A stretch of 13,926 bases of DNA. It comes from Candidatus Neomicrothrix sp. UBA814. GTDB taxonomy: Bacteria; Actinomycetota; Acidimicrobiia; Acidimicrobiales; Poriferisodalaceae. Position numbers and translations under genes: made by a program. The stretch is taken from the NCBI GenBank assembly GCA_002296525.1, contig DBIA01000008.1:114070-127995 (forward strand), given 5' to 3'. Below the pieces are notes generated by a model. It saw only the letters and a program-made list of their open reading frames with translations. It did no database searches and was not told where the DNA came from. Below are positions 7,264-13,926 of the stretch, in pieces (the first letter of the stretch is position 1; every line of letters begins with the position of its first letter).

Positions 7264-8100
7264 TCAGGATCCGCTTTGCCCGTAATCGCCCCAAGGCCTG
7301 TCACGCTCCTTGATCACGTTGCGCAATTTACCGCCGGCGACGTCATCGGCCCAACGCTGAGCCTCCGGAGTATGCCTAGCGATTCCATCGAAAAATGTTC
7401 CTAACATTTGGGACGTACGGAGTCCCATATTCTCGAAGGCCTGGTTGATAAGCAGCTTGTTTAAGGCAAGTTGGTTCGAAGGGATGTTTGCGAACCTTCG
7501 AGCCTCTCTTTGTGTCGCAGCAGAAAGTTCATCAGTTTCGAAGACCTCGGAGACAAGGCCAATTCGGAAAGCCGTTTCAGCATCAATCGGTCGCCCAGTT
7601 AGCAAGAACTGTTTTGCGTGCTCAAGCCCTACGCGATAAACCCAAAGCATCGTCGTCGGTGTTCCATAAATTCGACTAGGCGCATAACCAATGTGAGCGT
7701 CAGAAGCCATGAACATAAGGTCTGCGCACAAAAGCAAATCGGTAGCACCGCCAATGGCCCAGCCAGAAATTTCAGCGATGACGGGTTTAGGGCATTCCCA
7801 AATCTTCATGAACTTGCCGACGTTGGCGGACATCGATCGATAATCCTCTACTGGATCCCAGATCTCACTGTCAGCGCTCTCACTATTTTCAAGAAAGGCG
7901 TCAAGGTCGTATCCCGCCGAAACGTTTTTTCCTTCGCCGCGAAGAACGACCGCTGAAATGCCGTCGTTTTCGGTCGCTCGATCTATCGACGCCGCCACAC
8001 CGTCAATCACCTCTCCGGTCAGTGTGTTTAACCGTTCGGGACGATTGATGGTAACCGTAGCAACGCTCTCGTTTTCCGAGTACAAAACTTGGTTTGACAC
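7264..8100 (-). CDS. Enoyl-CoA hydratase/isomerase (crotonase) family protein, atypical active site
   Basis: A crotonase-fold CoA-thioester enzyme, 278 residues from GTG 8100. That start is chosen because a perfect AGGAGGT lies 7 nt upstream; the frame continues open upstream to TTG 8211, but those 37 codons show no family similarity. The first oxyanion-hole segment is NVSAGYDLDAF (59-69) and the second is ISGWAIGGATDLLLCAD (111-127). In rat enoyl-CoA hydratase the two catalytic glutamates lie in GGGCE and GQPE; here the aligned positions read GGATD (D121) and YAPS (S142). It is therefore probably not a standard hydratase, though CoA binding and thioester stabilisation look intact. The RIYGTPTTMLW segment places it in an actinobacterial crotonase subgroup of unclear role. 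It diverges from the aldo/keto reductase and converges on the thiB-like gene. Confidence 0.87.
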   Translation of the reverse strand: MSNQVLYSENESVATVTINRPERLNTLTGEVIDGVAASIDRATENDGISAVVLRGEGKNVSAGYDLDAFLENSESADSEIWDPVEDYRSMSANVGKFMKIWECPKPVIAEISGWAIGGATDLLLCADLMFMASDAHIGYAPSRIYGTPTTMLWVYRVGLEHAKQFLLTGRPIDAETAFRIGLVSEVFETDELSAATQREARRFANIPSNQLALNKLLINQAFENMGLRTSQMLGTFFDGIARHTPEAQRWADDVAGGKLRNVIKERDRPWGDYGQSGS

Positions 8101-8107
8101 TGGGCTG

Positions 8108-8114
8108 ACCTCCT
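8108..8114 (-). promoter_or_regulatory. Consensus Shine-Dalgarno deciding the crotonase start
   Basis: On the minus strand this reads AGGAGGT, a full match to the anti-Shine-Dalgarno core, 7 nt before GTG at 8100. It is the strongest ribosome-binding site seen in the window. It argues that translation begins at 8100, not at the upstream TTG or ATG codons (8211, 8178) of the same open frame. Confidence 0.8.
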
Positions 8115-8147
8115 GCGCCGCATCTTGGTTGCCGTAGAGTAGTCGCA

Positions 8148-8165
8148 CGACCCCAGGCTGGGTCG
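8148..8165. promoter_or_regulatory. Inverted repeat in divergent spacer, candidate operator
   Basis: CGACCC-CAGGCT-GGGTCG is a perfect 6-bp inverted repeat with a 6-bp spacer. Its centre (8156.5) is within 1 nt of the middle of the 110-nt spacer between the crotonase start (8100) and the aldo/keto reductase start (8211). That position suits a dimeric regulator controlling both genes. No regulator gene is adjacent, and no convincing -35/-10 pair could be assigned. Chance occurrence in GC-rich DNA is possible. Confidence 0.35.
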
Positions 8166-8210
8166 CCGTCTCTACCATCGCAATACACTCACTTTCGTAA
8201 AGGATCGACA

Positions 8211-9242
8211 ATGTTGGATACCGTCACACTCGGCGACAAAACCGGCTTGAAGGTGCCCAAACTTTGTCTAGGAACCATGAATTTTGGGGAACCAGGCAGA
8301 GGCCATCAGGGTGACTGGACATTGGGACTTGAAGAAGCTCGACCAATTTTTGAGGCAGCTATTGAGAGCGGGTTGTTTTACTTCGATACCGCTGACATCT
8401 ATGGGGTCGGAGCCTGCGAAGAAGTCGTAGGACAGCTACTTCGAGAGTTACTGCCCCGAGACCAGTACGTGATCAACACGAAAATCTCGATGCCAATGGG
8501 TCGCGGTGCAAACCAGGGTGGCCTATCGCGAAAACACATCTTCGAAGGTATAGAAGCTTCGTTGACACGTCTCGGGCTCGACTACGTAGATCAACTGATT
8601 ATTCACCGTCATCCACACGGCATTCCAGGCGCTGGAGCCGCGCCAATCGAAGAGACTCTCGAAGCTCTCAACGATGTGGTGAAAGCAGGCAAGGCGCTGT
8701 ATATCGGAGCCTCCTCTATGTTTGCTTGGCAATTCACTGAGCTTCAGCTAACCGCCAAACTCAACGGCTGGACCGAGTTTGTCAGTATGCAGAATCATTA
8801 CAACCTCATCTACCGCGAAGAAGAGCGCGAAATGAATCCCTATTGCGTAAGCACAGGAGTAGCCCTGCAACCCTGGTCTCCCCTGGCACGCGGAATTCTT
8901 GCAGGCGCGTATCGCGGGAGCTTAGAAGGAGGCACCACCAACCGGTCAACCGGCCAAGACCGGGCAAGAACCGAATCTCTCTACAGGGGCGAGGCAGATT
9001 TCGCAATTGCTGATCGAGTTACCCAATTGGCCGAGGGCCGAGAGTGCAGACCCGCTCAGATAGCTATCGCGTGGCTACTTTCCAAACCGGGAGTAACAGC
9101 GCCAGTAGTTGGCGTGTCCAAAGTTGAGCAGCTGCATCAGTTGATTGAGGCATGCTCAATCGATTTATCGGAAGAGGAAATAGTTCACTTGGAGGAGCTC
9201 TATCGACCAGTCGACAATCTGCTTTCGCTCGGCACTTCGTAG
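8211..9242 (+). CDS. Aldo/keto reductase, YajO-like subgroup
   Basis: A cytoplasmic NADPH-dependent oxidoreductase with a TIM-barrel fold, 343 residues. The catalytic tetrad is complete: D59 and Y64 in FDTADIYG, K91 in NTK, and H132 in IIHRH. The segments ALYIGASSMFAWQF and FVSMQNHYNLIYREEEREM closely resemble E. coli YajO as I recall it. YajO has been reported to give 1-deoxy-D-xylulose 5-phosphate from ribulose 5-phosphate and has been linked to thiamine supply; transfer of that function here is inference. WSPLARG (about 223-229) and the C-terminal VVGVSKVEQL are the usual NADPH-phosphate-binding elements. The start ATG 8211 has AAGGAT 5 nt upstream. It diverges from the crotonase gene and precedes the alcohol dehydrogenase by 100 nt. 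Its physiological substrate is unknown. Confidence 0.9.
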   Translation: MLDTVTLGDKTGLKVPKLCLGTMNFGEPGRGHQGDWTLGLEEARPIFEAAIESGLFYFDTADIYGVGACEEVVGQLLRELLPRDQYVINTKISMPMGRGANQGGLSRKHIFEGIEASLTRLGLDYVDQLIIHRHPHGIPGAGAAPIEETLEALNDVVKAGKALYIGASSMFAWQFTELQLTAKLNGWTEFVSMQNHYNLIYREEEREMNPYCVSTGVALQPWSPLARGILAGAYRGSLEGGTTNRSTGQDRARTESLYRGEADFAIADRVTQLAEGRECRPAQIAIAWLLSKPGVTAPVVGVSKVEQLHQLIEACSIDLSEEEIVHLEELYRPVDNLLSLGTS

Positions 9243-9342
9243 ACCTCTTCACCTGAAGTTTCTTTTACTCCGTGACCCTAAGAGAGCTAGCCTCAAGTTT
9301 CAGTTGAAGACATGACTAGCTTTGGAACAAAAGGGGTTTGAT

Positions 9343-10431
9343 GTGAAAGCAGCTGTTCTTAATGAAATTCCAGGTGCGCTAGAGATCGAGGACGTACAGA
9401 TAGATAAGCCTGGACCACGCGAAGTGCTTATCCAAACATCAGCAGCGGGGCTCTGCCACAGCGACCTTCACTTCATGGAGGGCAAATACCCTTACATGAC
9501 CCCAGCCGTTCTCGGGCATGAATCAGCGGGGGTCGTAGAAGCAGTCGGGTCTGATGTCACCTACGTCAAACCCGGCGATCATGTCATTACTTGCCTATCT
9601 GTCTTCTGCGGTCACTGCTCATACTGCACCGAGGGTCGCCCTTCCCTCTGTTCAGGTAAAGACCTAGAATGCAACCGCGGACCAAACGAAGCTTCACGTC
9701 TAACAATTGACGGCCAGCCAGCTTGGCAATTTCTCAATCTTTCTTCTTTCGCTGAACAGATGCTGGTTCATGAGCACGCGATCGTGAAGATTCGCGAGGA
9801 CATGCCACTAGACCGAGCGTCTCTTATCGGATGCGGCGTCATGACAGGCGTTGGGGCTGTGTTTCGCACAGCGCGCGTCGAACCCGGAGAAACGGTAGCG
9901 GTGTTCGGTGCCGGTGGCATCGGCCTCGCAGCAGTGCAGGCGGCTCGAATCGCCGGTGCCGGGAGAATCATCGCCGTAGACATGATCGACAGCAAGCTAG
10001 AGGTGGCGCGGCAAATGGGCGCTACCGACACTGTGAACGCCGCCGATACTGATGCCGTCGGAAGCATCCACGAAATGACCGGCGGCGGTGTACACAAGTC
10101 ATTTGAGGCTGTCGGTTTGAAACAAACCACCGAACAGTCATTTCAAAGTCTTCGCAATGGCGGCACAGCGACCGTGATCGGCATGATCCCAATTGGAACA
10201 AACATTGAGATCCACGGGGTCGATTTTCTTTTCGAGAAGAAAATTCAGGGATCTAACATGGGTTCAAACCAGTTCAGGACTGACATGCCACGCCTAGTCG
10301 ACATGTACCTGGATGGTCGCCTCATGCTCGATGAAATGGTTTCTGCCAGAATCAGCCTGGATGAAATCAACGAAGGCTTCGACGCAATGAAGGCTGGGTC
10401 GGTAACTAGGTCCGTCGTAACCTTCGACTAA
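9343..10431 (+). CDS. Zinc-dependent alcohol dehydrogenase (MDR family)
   Basis: A cytoplasmic NAD(H)-dependent alcohol/aldehyde oxidoreductase, 362 residues. The frame is open from TTG 9322, but GTG 9343 is preferred: AAGGGG lies 6 nt upstream and the protein then begins VKAAVL, typical of the family. Catalytic-zinc ligands are C38 (GLCHSD), H59-E60 (GHES) and C164 (IGCGVMTG). The structural zinc lobe has C89, C92, C95 and C103. The Rossmann motif GAGGIG (189-194), followed by AVD213 at the end of the second strand, suggests NAD over NADP. All ligands are present, so activity is expected. The pattern fits the actinobacterial/class III-like branch; whether it acts on aliphatic alcohols, aryl alcohols or a thiol adduct cannot be read from the sequence. 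It may share a transcript with the reductase upstream. Confidence 0.92.
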   Translation: MKAAVLNEIPGALEIEDVQIDKPGPREVLIQTSAAGLCHSDLHFMEGKYPYMTPAVLGHESAGVVEAVGSDVTYVKPGDHVITCLSVFCGHCSYCTEGRPSLCSGKDLECNRGPNEASRLTIDGQPAWQFLNLSSFAEQMLVHEHAIVKIREDMPLDRASLIGCGVMTGVGAVFRTARVEPGETVAVFGAGGIGLAAVQAARIAGAGRIIAVDMIDSKLEVARQMGATDTVNAADTDAVGSIHEMTGGGVHKSFEAVGLKQTTEQSFQSLRNGGTATVIGMIPIGTNIEIHGVDFLFEKKIQGSNMGSNQFRTDMPRLVDMYLDGRLMLDEMVSARISLDEINEGFDAMKAGSVTRSVVTFD

Positions 10432-10440
10432 CTCGCTAGC

Positions 10441-10458
10441 GGCCCGCATACAAGGGCC
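10441..10458. terminator. Hairpin in convergent gap (weak bidirectional terminator candidate)
   Basis: GGCCC-GCATACAA-GGGCC gives a 5-bp GC stem with an 8-nt loop. It lies in the 30-nt gap between the ends of the alcohol dehydrogenase (+) and the GH3 gene (-). There is no T-run on either side, so this is a position-based suggestion only. Confidence 0.25.
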
Positions 10459-10461
10459 CGG

Positions 10462-11922
10462 TTACCAGTCGTGGACAGTGTTGAAGACTCCTCGGACTCT
10501 GCCGACCAAAGTACAAGCATTTACCTTCTTTGCTCTCAGCACATTGGTTGCAGCGTCGTTGACTCGTTCCACGGCTAGCTGACCTTGATATACAGCCTCA
10601 TCCAGACTCGCGAATGCCGGACCAACATCCGCCAGCGTCCCCAAAATAGCCAGATCAGCACCAGCCCCTATCGTCATAACGACGGATTGTTCAACCGGCC
10701 AGCGGTCAGCGACAGCTTTCATGTTCAATGCATCGCTAATCACCAGACCCTCAAACCCAAGGTCGGTTCTCAACAGGCCGCCGATAGCAGCAGCAGATAA
10801 TGACGCCGGCAATTCTCCCGTTAACCCTGGAATTTCGAGATGACTGATCATGATGCCTGATTTTCCAGTGCTTATCGCAGCTTCAAATGGCACCAGATCG
10901 TCTTGAAGGAGCTGAGTGAGCGACGGAGATTGAGACCTTCCGTCGTGCGAGTCTTCGGAAGCAGACCCATGGCCAGGGAAGTGTTTCGCTACCGGCAATA
11001 CTCCTCCGTCACTCAAGCCTTCGATGGTCGCTATCCCGTAGTCGGTGACCAAAGCTGCGTCGTTCGAAAACGATCGATCCCCTATTCCAGGGCCCGAACC
11101 AACATCGAGTACGGGGGCCAGGTTGACATTAAATCCGAGTTCGAGCATTTGAGTTGCGTGACGCTCCGCTCGTTGAGCGACAATTTCAAGCCGCTCATTG
11201 ACTTGCCGACCAGCACTCGGTAGGTCCGGCAACACATGACGCAGACGCTGAACTCGTCCGCCTTCTTCGTCAACTGCCATTAGAAGAGGAATACGACTCG
11301 CGAATTCTTGGAGCTCCTCAACCCTTCTACCGATCCAGGGTGTGGCACCGCCTGCAAGAAGAATTCCCGCTATCTGATGATCTCGTGCTTCTTCCACTGC
11401 GGCCCCAAACTGAGACTCTTGCATCGTGGGGAGCAACAGTTGACCGATTCGCACAGCCCGCGGTAATTCCGCAACGCATCCACGATCGATACCATCAACC
11501 CACTTGCCGCGCATAAGTTGTTTCACCGCGAGTCCGGTGAGCCAGCCGGGGGGGCGTTCATGGCCATTGAAGATTCGCGGTCCCGGATCTCCGATCGCAA
11601 CCTTCGTCCCGTTAACCAACTCGAGCCAAATACCTAGGGCCCCTGGAGCTCCTTCATATGCACTACGAACGCTGTCGGTTAAAGGTTCGCTTTCACCCAA
11701 AGGTGGAACAATGCTGGTTCCCACGACCTCCACCGACCCATCAACGGACACAATCCAATAGCCCATGCCACCGGGTCCGCCTACTACCGCGACGACAGTT
11801 GAGTCCGGCGTAATTGGTTGAGTCGATGTTTCCGCTGCAAGGAGAGGCCGCTCTACATGTGTCAGTAGCAACAGGGCAGTGAGAGCCGCTAATACCTGAG
11901 GGCGCAGCGACCGACATCGCAT
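10462..11922 (-). CDS. nagZ: Secreted glycoside hydrolase family 3, NagZ-like, with N-terminal repeat region
   Basis: A predicted exported beta-N-acetylglucosaminidase acting on peptidoglycan or similar glycans. From ATG 11922 it has 486 residues. A basic start and hydrophobic core (9-20) lead to a likely signal cleavage near LLAA-ET (30). Residues about 42-113 hold two degenerate repeats, GGPGGMGYWIVSVDGSV and EGAPGALGIWLELVNGTKV, resembling actinobacterial 'GYWLV..DGGV..FGDA' repeats. The GH3 barrel follows: AVDEEGGRVQRL (216-227), KHFPGHG (313-319) with the acid/base dyad D324-S-H326, and nucleophile D397 in VISDALNM. All are intact. ATG 11922 is 4 nt past the upstream stop, with GGTGAG 7 nt before it; GTG 11934, overlapping that stop, is the alternative. 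Unlike enteric NagZ, which is cytoplasmic, this one appears exported. Substrate specificity is inferred from the family. Confidence 0.87.
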   Translation of the reverse strand: MRCRSLRPQVLAALTALLLLTHVERPLLAAETSTQPITPDSTVVAVVGGPGGMGYWIVSVDGSVEVVGTSIVPPLGESEPLTDSVRSAYEGAPGALGIWLELVNGTKVAIGDPGPRIFNGHERPPGWLTGLAVKQLMRGKWVDGIDRGCVAELPRAVRIGQLLLPTMQESQFGAAVEEARDHQIAGILLAGGATPWIGRRVEELQEFASRIPLLMAVDEEGGRVQRLRHVLPDLPSAGRQVNERLEIVAQRAERHATQMLELGFNVNLAPVLDVGSGPGIGDRSFSNDAALVTDYGIATIEGLSDGGVLPVAKHFPGHGSASEDSHDGRSQSPSLTQLLQDDLVPFEAAISTGKSGIMISHLEIPGLTGELPASLSAAAIGGLLRTDLGFEGLVISDALNMKAVADRWPVEQSVVMTIGAGADLAILGTLADVGPAFASLDEAVYQGQLAVERVNDAATNVLRAKKVNACTLVGRVRGVFNTVHDW

Positions 11923-11926
11923 ACGT

Positions 11927-13926
11927 TTACTCACCGATTTTTCCGATGCTGAGGTCAATTTCTTCAGATGTAGGAAGCTCATGAGTTAAGGAAATGTTTT
12001 TCACTCCGGCGTCCGCAACAGCTATTGGTACTGCTAGTTGAACGTGGCGCAACAAACAAAAAGTGGCGTTTTGGGCAGGGCAATAGAACACCGTCGCATC
12101 TGCTTGAATACGCAGATCTTCTTCCTCTTCGACAATCAGTTTGAAACGTTGCGGCATAGTGGGGCCTTGAGCTTGGTAAGAGTTCCTCCCGTCGATGCGC
12201 GAGATTGATGCGTTTTGAATTTCGATGTCTAGAACGAAGGTTCCGTCAGTGTTGAACTCATAAGCGGCGGGAACGAGCAATTCAACCGTGAGATCGAGAA
12301 CGCCTGGAGCGACGGTTTGTAAAGGGAAGGTCACGATTTCGTCTGCTGCTGTGCGTCGAAGAAGTGCGGCTGCCTGTTGATTAGTGAAGTGCAGTGTGGC
12401 GAGCTCTCCAGTGGCGACATCAAGGGTTCGGATTCGATGATTGTTGGTATCCGCAATAAATAGGGTTCCATCAGCTCCGCTCAAGCCACTGGGTTCATCC
12501 AATTGTGCTGCGCCGCCGAACCCGTCCTTAAAGCCAGGTTCTCCGTTCCCTACGACTACTCGCGAGTTCGTTGACTGAGAATCAATGATCTTTATTCGAT
12601 GGTTGTAGGTGTCGGCTACGTAGAGATCTCCGCCAAGAAGTTCGATTCCGACTGCATGTTGAAGTTTTGTCGCCTCGCTAGCCCCGACCGTATCGCCCCA
12701 GGAAAAGAGTCCTTCGCCAATAAGGGTGGACAGTTGACCTTTACCTTCCAATTCAACGGACCGAACAGCGCTTGCTTCGGGGTCAGTAAACCACAATGTC
12801 GAGGTGTCAGCAGCGAGGCCCGACGGTTGCGAGAGCGTGGCTGAGAGACGCGGGCCGTCATCTAATCCTTCGGCTCCAGTCCCAGCAAAGATATCTATCC
12901 ATGTAGCAGTTCGACCATTGCTTGAGAGTTCGATCACCCATAATTGATGCCGCCCGGCCCCCGCCACAAAAATTTGATCTCCAACTCGTTCAACATCCCA
13001 AGGCGAGGCTAAAGGCGTCGATAGCGGCACTCCAGGGGTAACGCGGTGAGTTGACTCCCCTGTTCCAGCCAGTGTGTCCACCGTGCGTTGGAAAAGGTCG
13101 ACCACCCTTATCGCATGGTTGGCTCGGTCGGCGACATAGAGGTACCTACCGCTCGACGACAGTGTCATTCCTTGTGGTTGATTGAACTGAGCGTTATCCC
13201 AGGAACCGTTCACTAAGCCGGCTGCGCCCCCACCGATAGTGTCAAGTATTTTGCCTTCAAGGTCGGTGACGATGATGCGGTGGTGACCAGAGTCCGCTAT
13301 GAAGAGTTGTTGGCGCTGTTCATCGGCAAGTACCTTGCCTGGGAAACTCAAGACTGTAGGAGTTGACTCTTCTTCAGCGGCTATAGCTTCTAGGGGCCGA
13401 ACATCGATCAGGCCCGCTGTGCCGTATTCACGACTCATTCGGTCGATGACGGGTTGGAACAGAGGATATATGCCCTCCCCCGCGTGGCTTCCTACGACAC
13501 GGCCGAGCGGGTCGATGAGCACGAGGGTCGGCCAAGCTCGAACTCGGTAGGCCCGCCGTAAGTATTCGAAGTCGTCATTGACTACTGGATGTTGGACTTC
13601 TAAACGGCGCACTGCTTGTTCGACCGCGCCGTGGGAGCGTTCGTGATCAAACTTGGCCCAGTGGACACCTATAACTACAAGGGAATTGGGGTATTCGTTT
13701 TCTAGGCGATGTAAATCCGGTATGACGTGCAGGCAGTTGATGCAGCCCTGGGTCCAAAAGTCGAGAATCACGATTTTACCGCGCAGATCAGACAGTAGAG
13801 AGAGAGGTCGTTCGACGTTGAACCATTGGAGACCATTGGGAATCTCAGGTGCAGCAATTTCTCCTTTGTAGGTGAAGTCGCGTTCCGTGATTGGTGTTGT
13901 CGACGTGGATATCTGCTGGCTAGCGC
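11927..13926 (-). CDS. Thioredoxin-like / NHL-repeat protein (NHLRC2-like), 5' truncated
   Basis: The reading frame stays open through the window edge, so the true start lies beyond 13926; the visible part has 665 residues. GTG at 13771 (visible residue 52) falls inside the thioredoxin fold and cannot be the start. Visible residues about 20-145 form a TlpA/thioredoxin-like domain: LRGKIVILDFW then C61-I-N-C64, the redox CxxC, and AWPTLVLIDPLG with the cis-proline. Residues about 165-495 form an NHL beta-propeller of about six blades, with recurring motifs such as LFIADSGHHRI, LYVADRANHAIRVVD, LYVADTYNHRIKIID and LFIADTNNHRIRTLD. A C-terminal beta domain (about 520-650) includes YCPAQNATFCLL, common to bacterial NHLRC2-type proteins. 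A Ser/Thr-rich N-terminal stretch suggests an exported protein whose signal lies outside the window. It is coupled to the GH3 gene. Confidence 0.9.
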   Translation of the reverse strand, partial: ASQQISTSTTPITERDFTYKGEIAAPEIPNGLQWFNVERPLSLLSDLRGKIVILDFWTQGCINCLHVIPDLHRLENEYPNSLVVIGVHWAKFDHERSHGAVEQAVRRLEVQHPVVNDDFEYLRRAYRVRAWPTLVLIDPLGRVVGSHAGEGIYPLFQPVIDRMSREYGTAGLIDVRPLEAIAAEEESTPTVLSFPGKVLADEQRQQLFIADSGHHRIIVTDLEGKILDTIGGGAAGLVNGSWDNAQFNQPQGMTLSSSGRYLYVADRANHAIRVVDLFQRTVDTLAGTGESTHRVTPGVPLSTPLASPWDVERVGDQIFVAGAGRHQLWVIELSSNGRTATWIDIFAGTGAEGLDDGPRLSATLSQPSGLAADTSTLWFTDPEASAVRSVELEGKGQLSTLIGEGLFSWGDTVGASEATKLQHAVGIELLGGDLYVADTYNHRIKIIDSQSTNSRVVVGNGEPGFKDGFGGAAQLDEPSGLSGADGTLFIADTNNHRIRTLDVATGELATLHFTNQQAAALLRRTAADEIVTFPLQTVAPGVLDLTVELLVPAAYEFNTDGTFVLDIEIQNASISRIDGRNSYQAQGPTMPQRFKLIVEEEEDLRIQADATVFYCPAQNATFCLLRHVQLAVPIAVADAGVKNISLTHELPTSEEIDLSIGKIGE

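Noticed and set aside
8101..8211. N-terminal extension of the crotonase-fold gene to TTG 8211 or ATG 8178
   Set aside because: The extra 37 codons show no family similarity, and a perfect AGGAGGT 7 nt before GTG 8100 marks a better start. The longer form would also abut the divergent reductase start.
9768..10130. 120-codon minus-strand frame inside the alcohol dehydrogenase
   Set aside because: It is antisense to the Rossmann domain of a complete enzyme; its Ala/Pro/Thr-rich translation is what the reverse of that region gives.
11927..13771. Thioredoxin-NHL gene treated as complete from 13771
   Set aside because: GTG 13771 is inside the thioredoxin beta strand preceding the CxxC. The frame is open with matching family sequence (LRGKIV...) to the window edge, so the gene is truncated by the window.
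13797..13806. AGAGAGAGAG dinucleotide run as a phase-variation tract
   Set aside because: It is only five units, lies in frame within well-conserved coding sequence, and does not interrupt the reading frame.

Overview
The window looks like chromosomal DNA of an actinobacterium, most plausibly an uncultured, moderate-GC, Acidimicrobiia-like lineage. Three things point that way. There are many GTG/TTG starts. A DUF164 zinc-ribbon gene sits beside a CobC-like phosphatase, as in Mycobacterium. A secreted glycosidase carries degenerate 'GYW-[IL]-V...DG.V' repeats of the kind I associate with Acidimicrobiia surface proteins. The lineage is an inference; the sequence does not prove it. I see no phage, transposon, CRISPR or tRNA, and coding density is high.

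Layout. (1) 1-250, +: the 3' part of the RNase P RNA gene, truncated by the window start, followed closely by a metallo-beta-lactamase-fold hydrolase (296-1216, +). (2) 1227-5308, -: a compact four-gene run transcribed right to left: class A penicillin-binding protein, coiled-coil zinc-ribbon protein, small membrane protein, stand-alone histidine phosphatase. Intergenic gaps are 44, 9 and 3 nt. (3) 5400-7236, +: thiamine pyrophosphokinase overlapping by 8 nt a ThiB-like thiamine-binding lipoprotein; no ThiP/ThiQ transporter partners follow. (4) 7264-10431: a crotonase-fold protein (-) diverging from a YajO-type aldo/keto reductase and a zinc alcohol dehydrogenase (+). A perfect 6+6 inverted repeat lies almost exactly in the middle of the divergent spacer. 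(5) 10462-13926, -: a secreted thioredoxin/NHL-propeller protein, 5'-truncated by the window end, translationally adjacent to a secreted GH3 (NagZ-like) glycosidase.

Functionally, two blocks concern the cell envelope (PBP with its operon; GH3 plus thioredoxin-NHL). One concerns thiamine salvage, and one carbonyl/CoA metabolism. The YajO-type reductase may link the last two, because E. coli YajO has been connected to DXP supply for thiamine. Most of the window is ordinary. The best leads are the orphan ThiB-thiN pair beside a yajO-like gene, the palindrome between the divergent genes, the crotonase lacking both canonical glutamates, the GH3 with a propeller-like N-terminal appendage, and the phosphatase that has lost its usual RNase HI partner domain.
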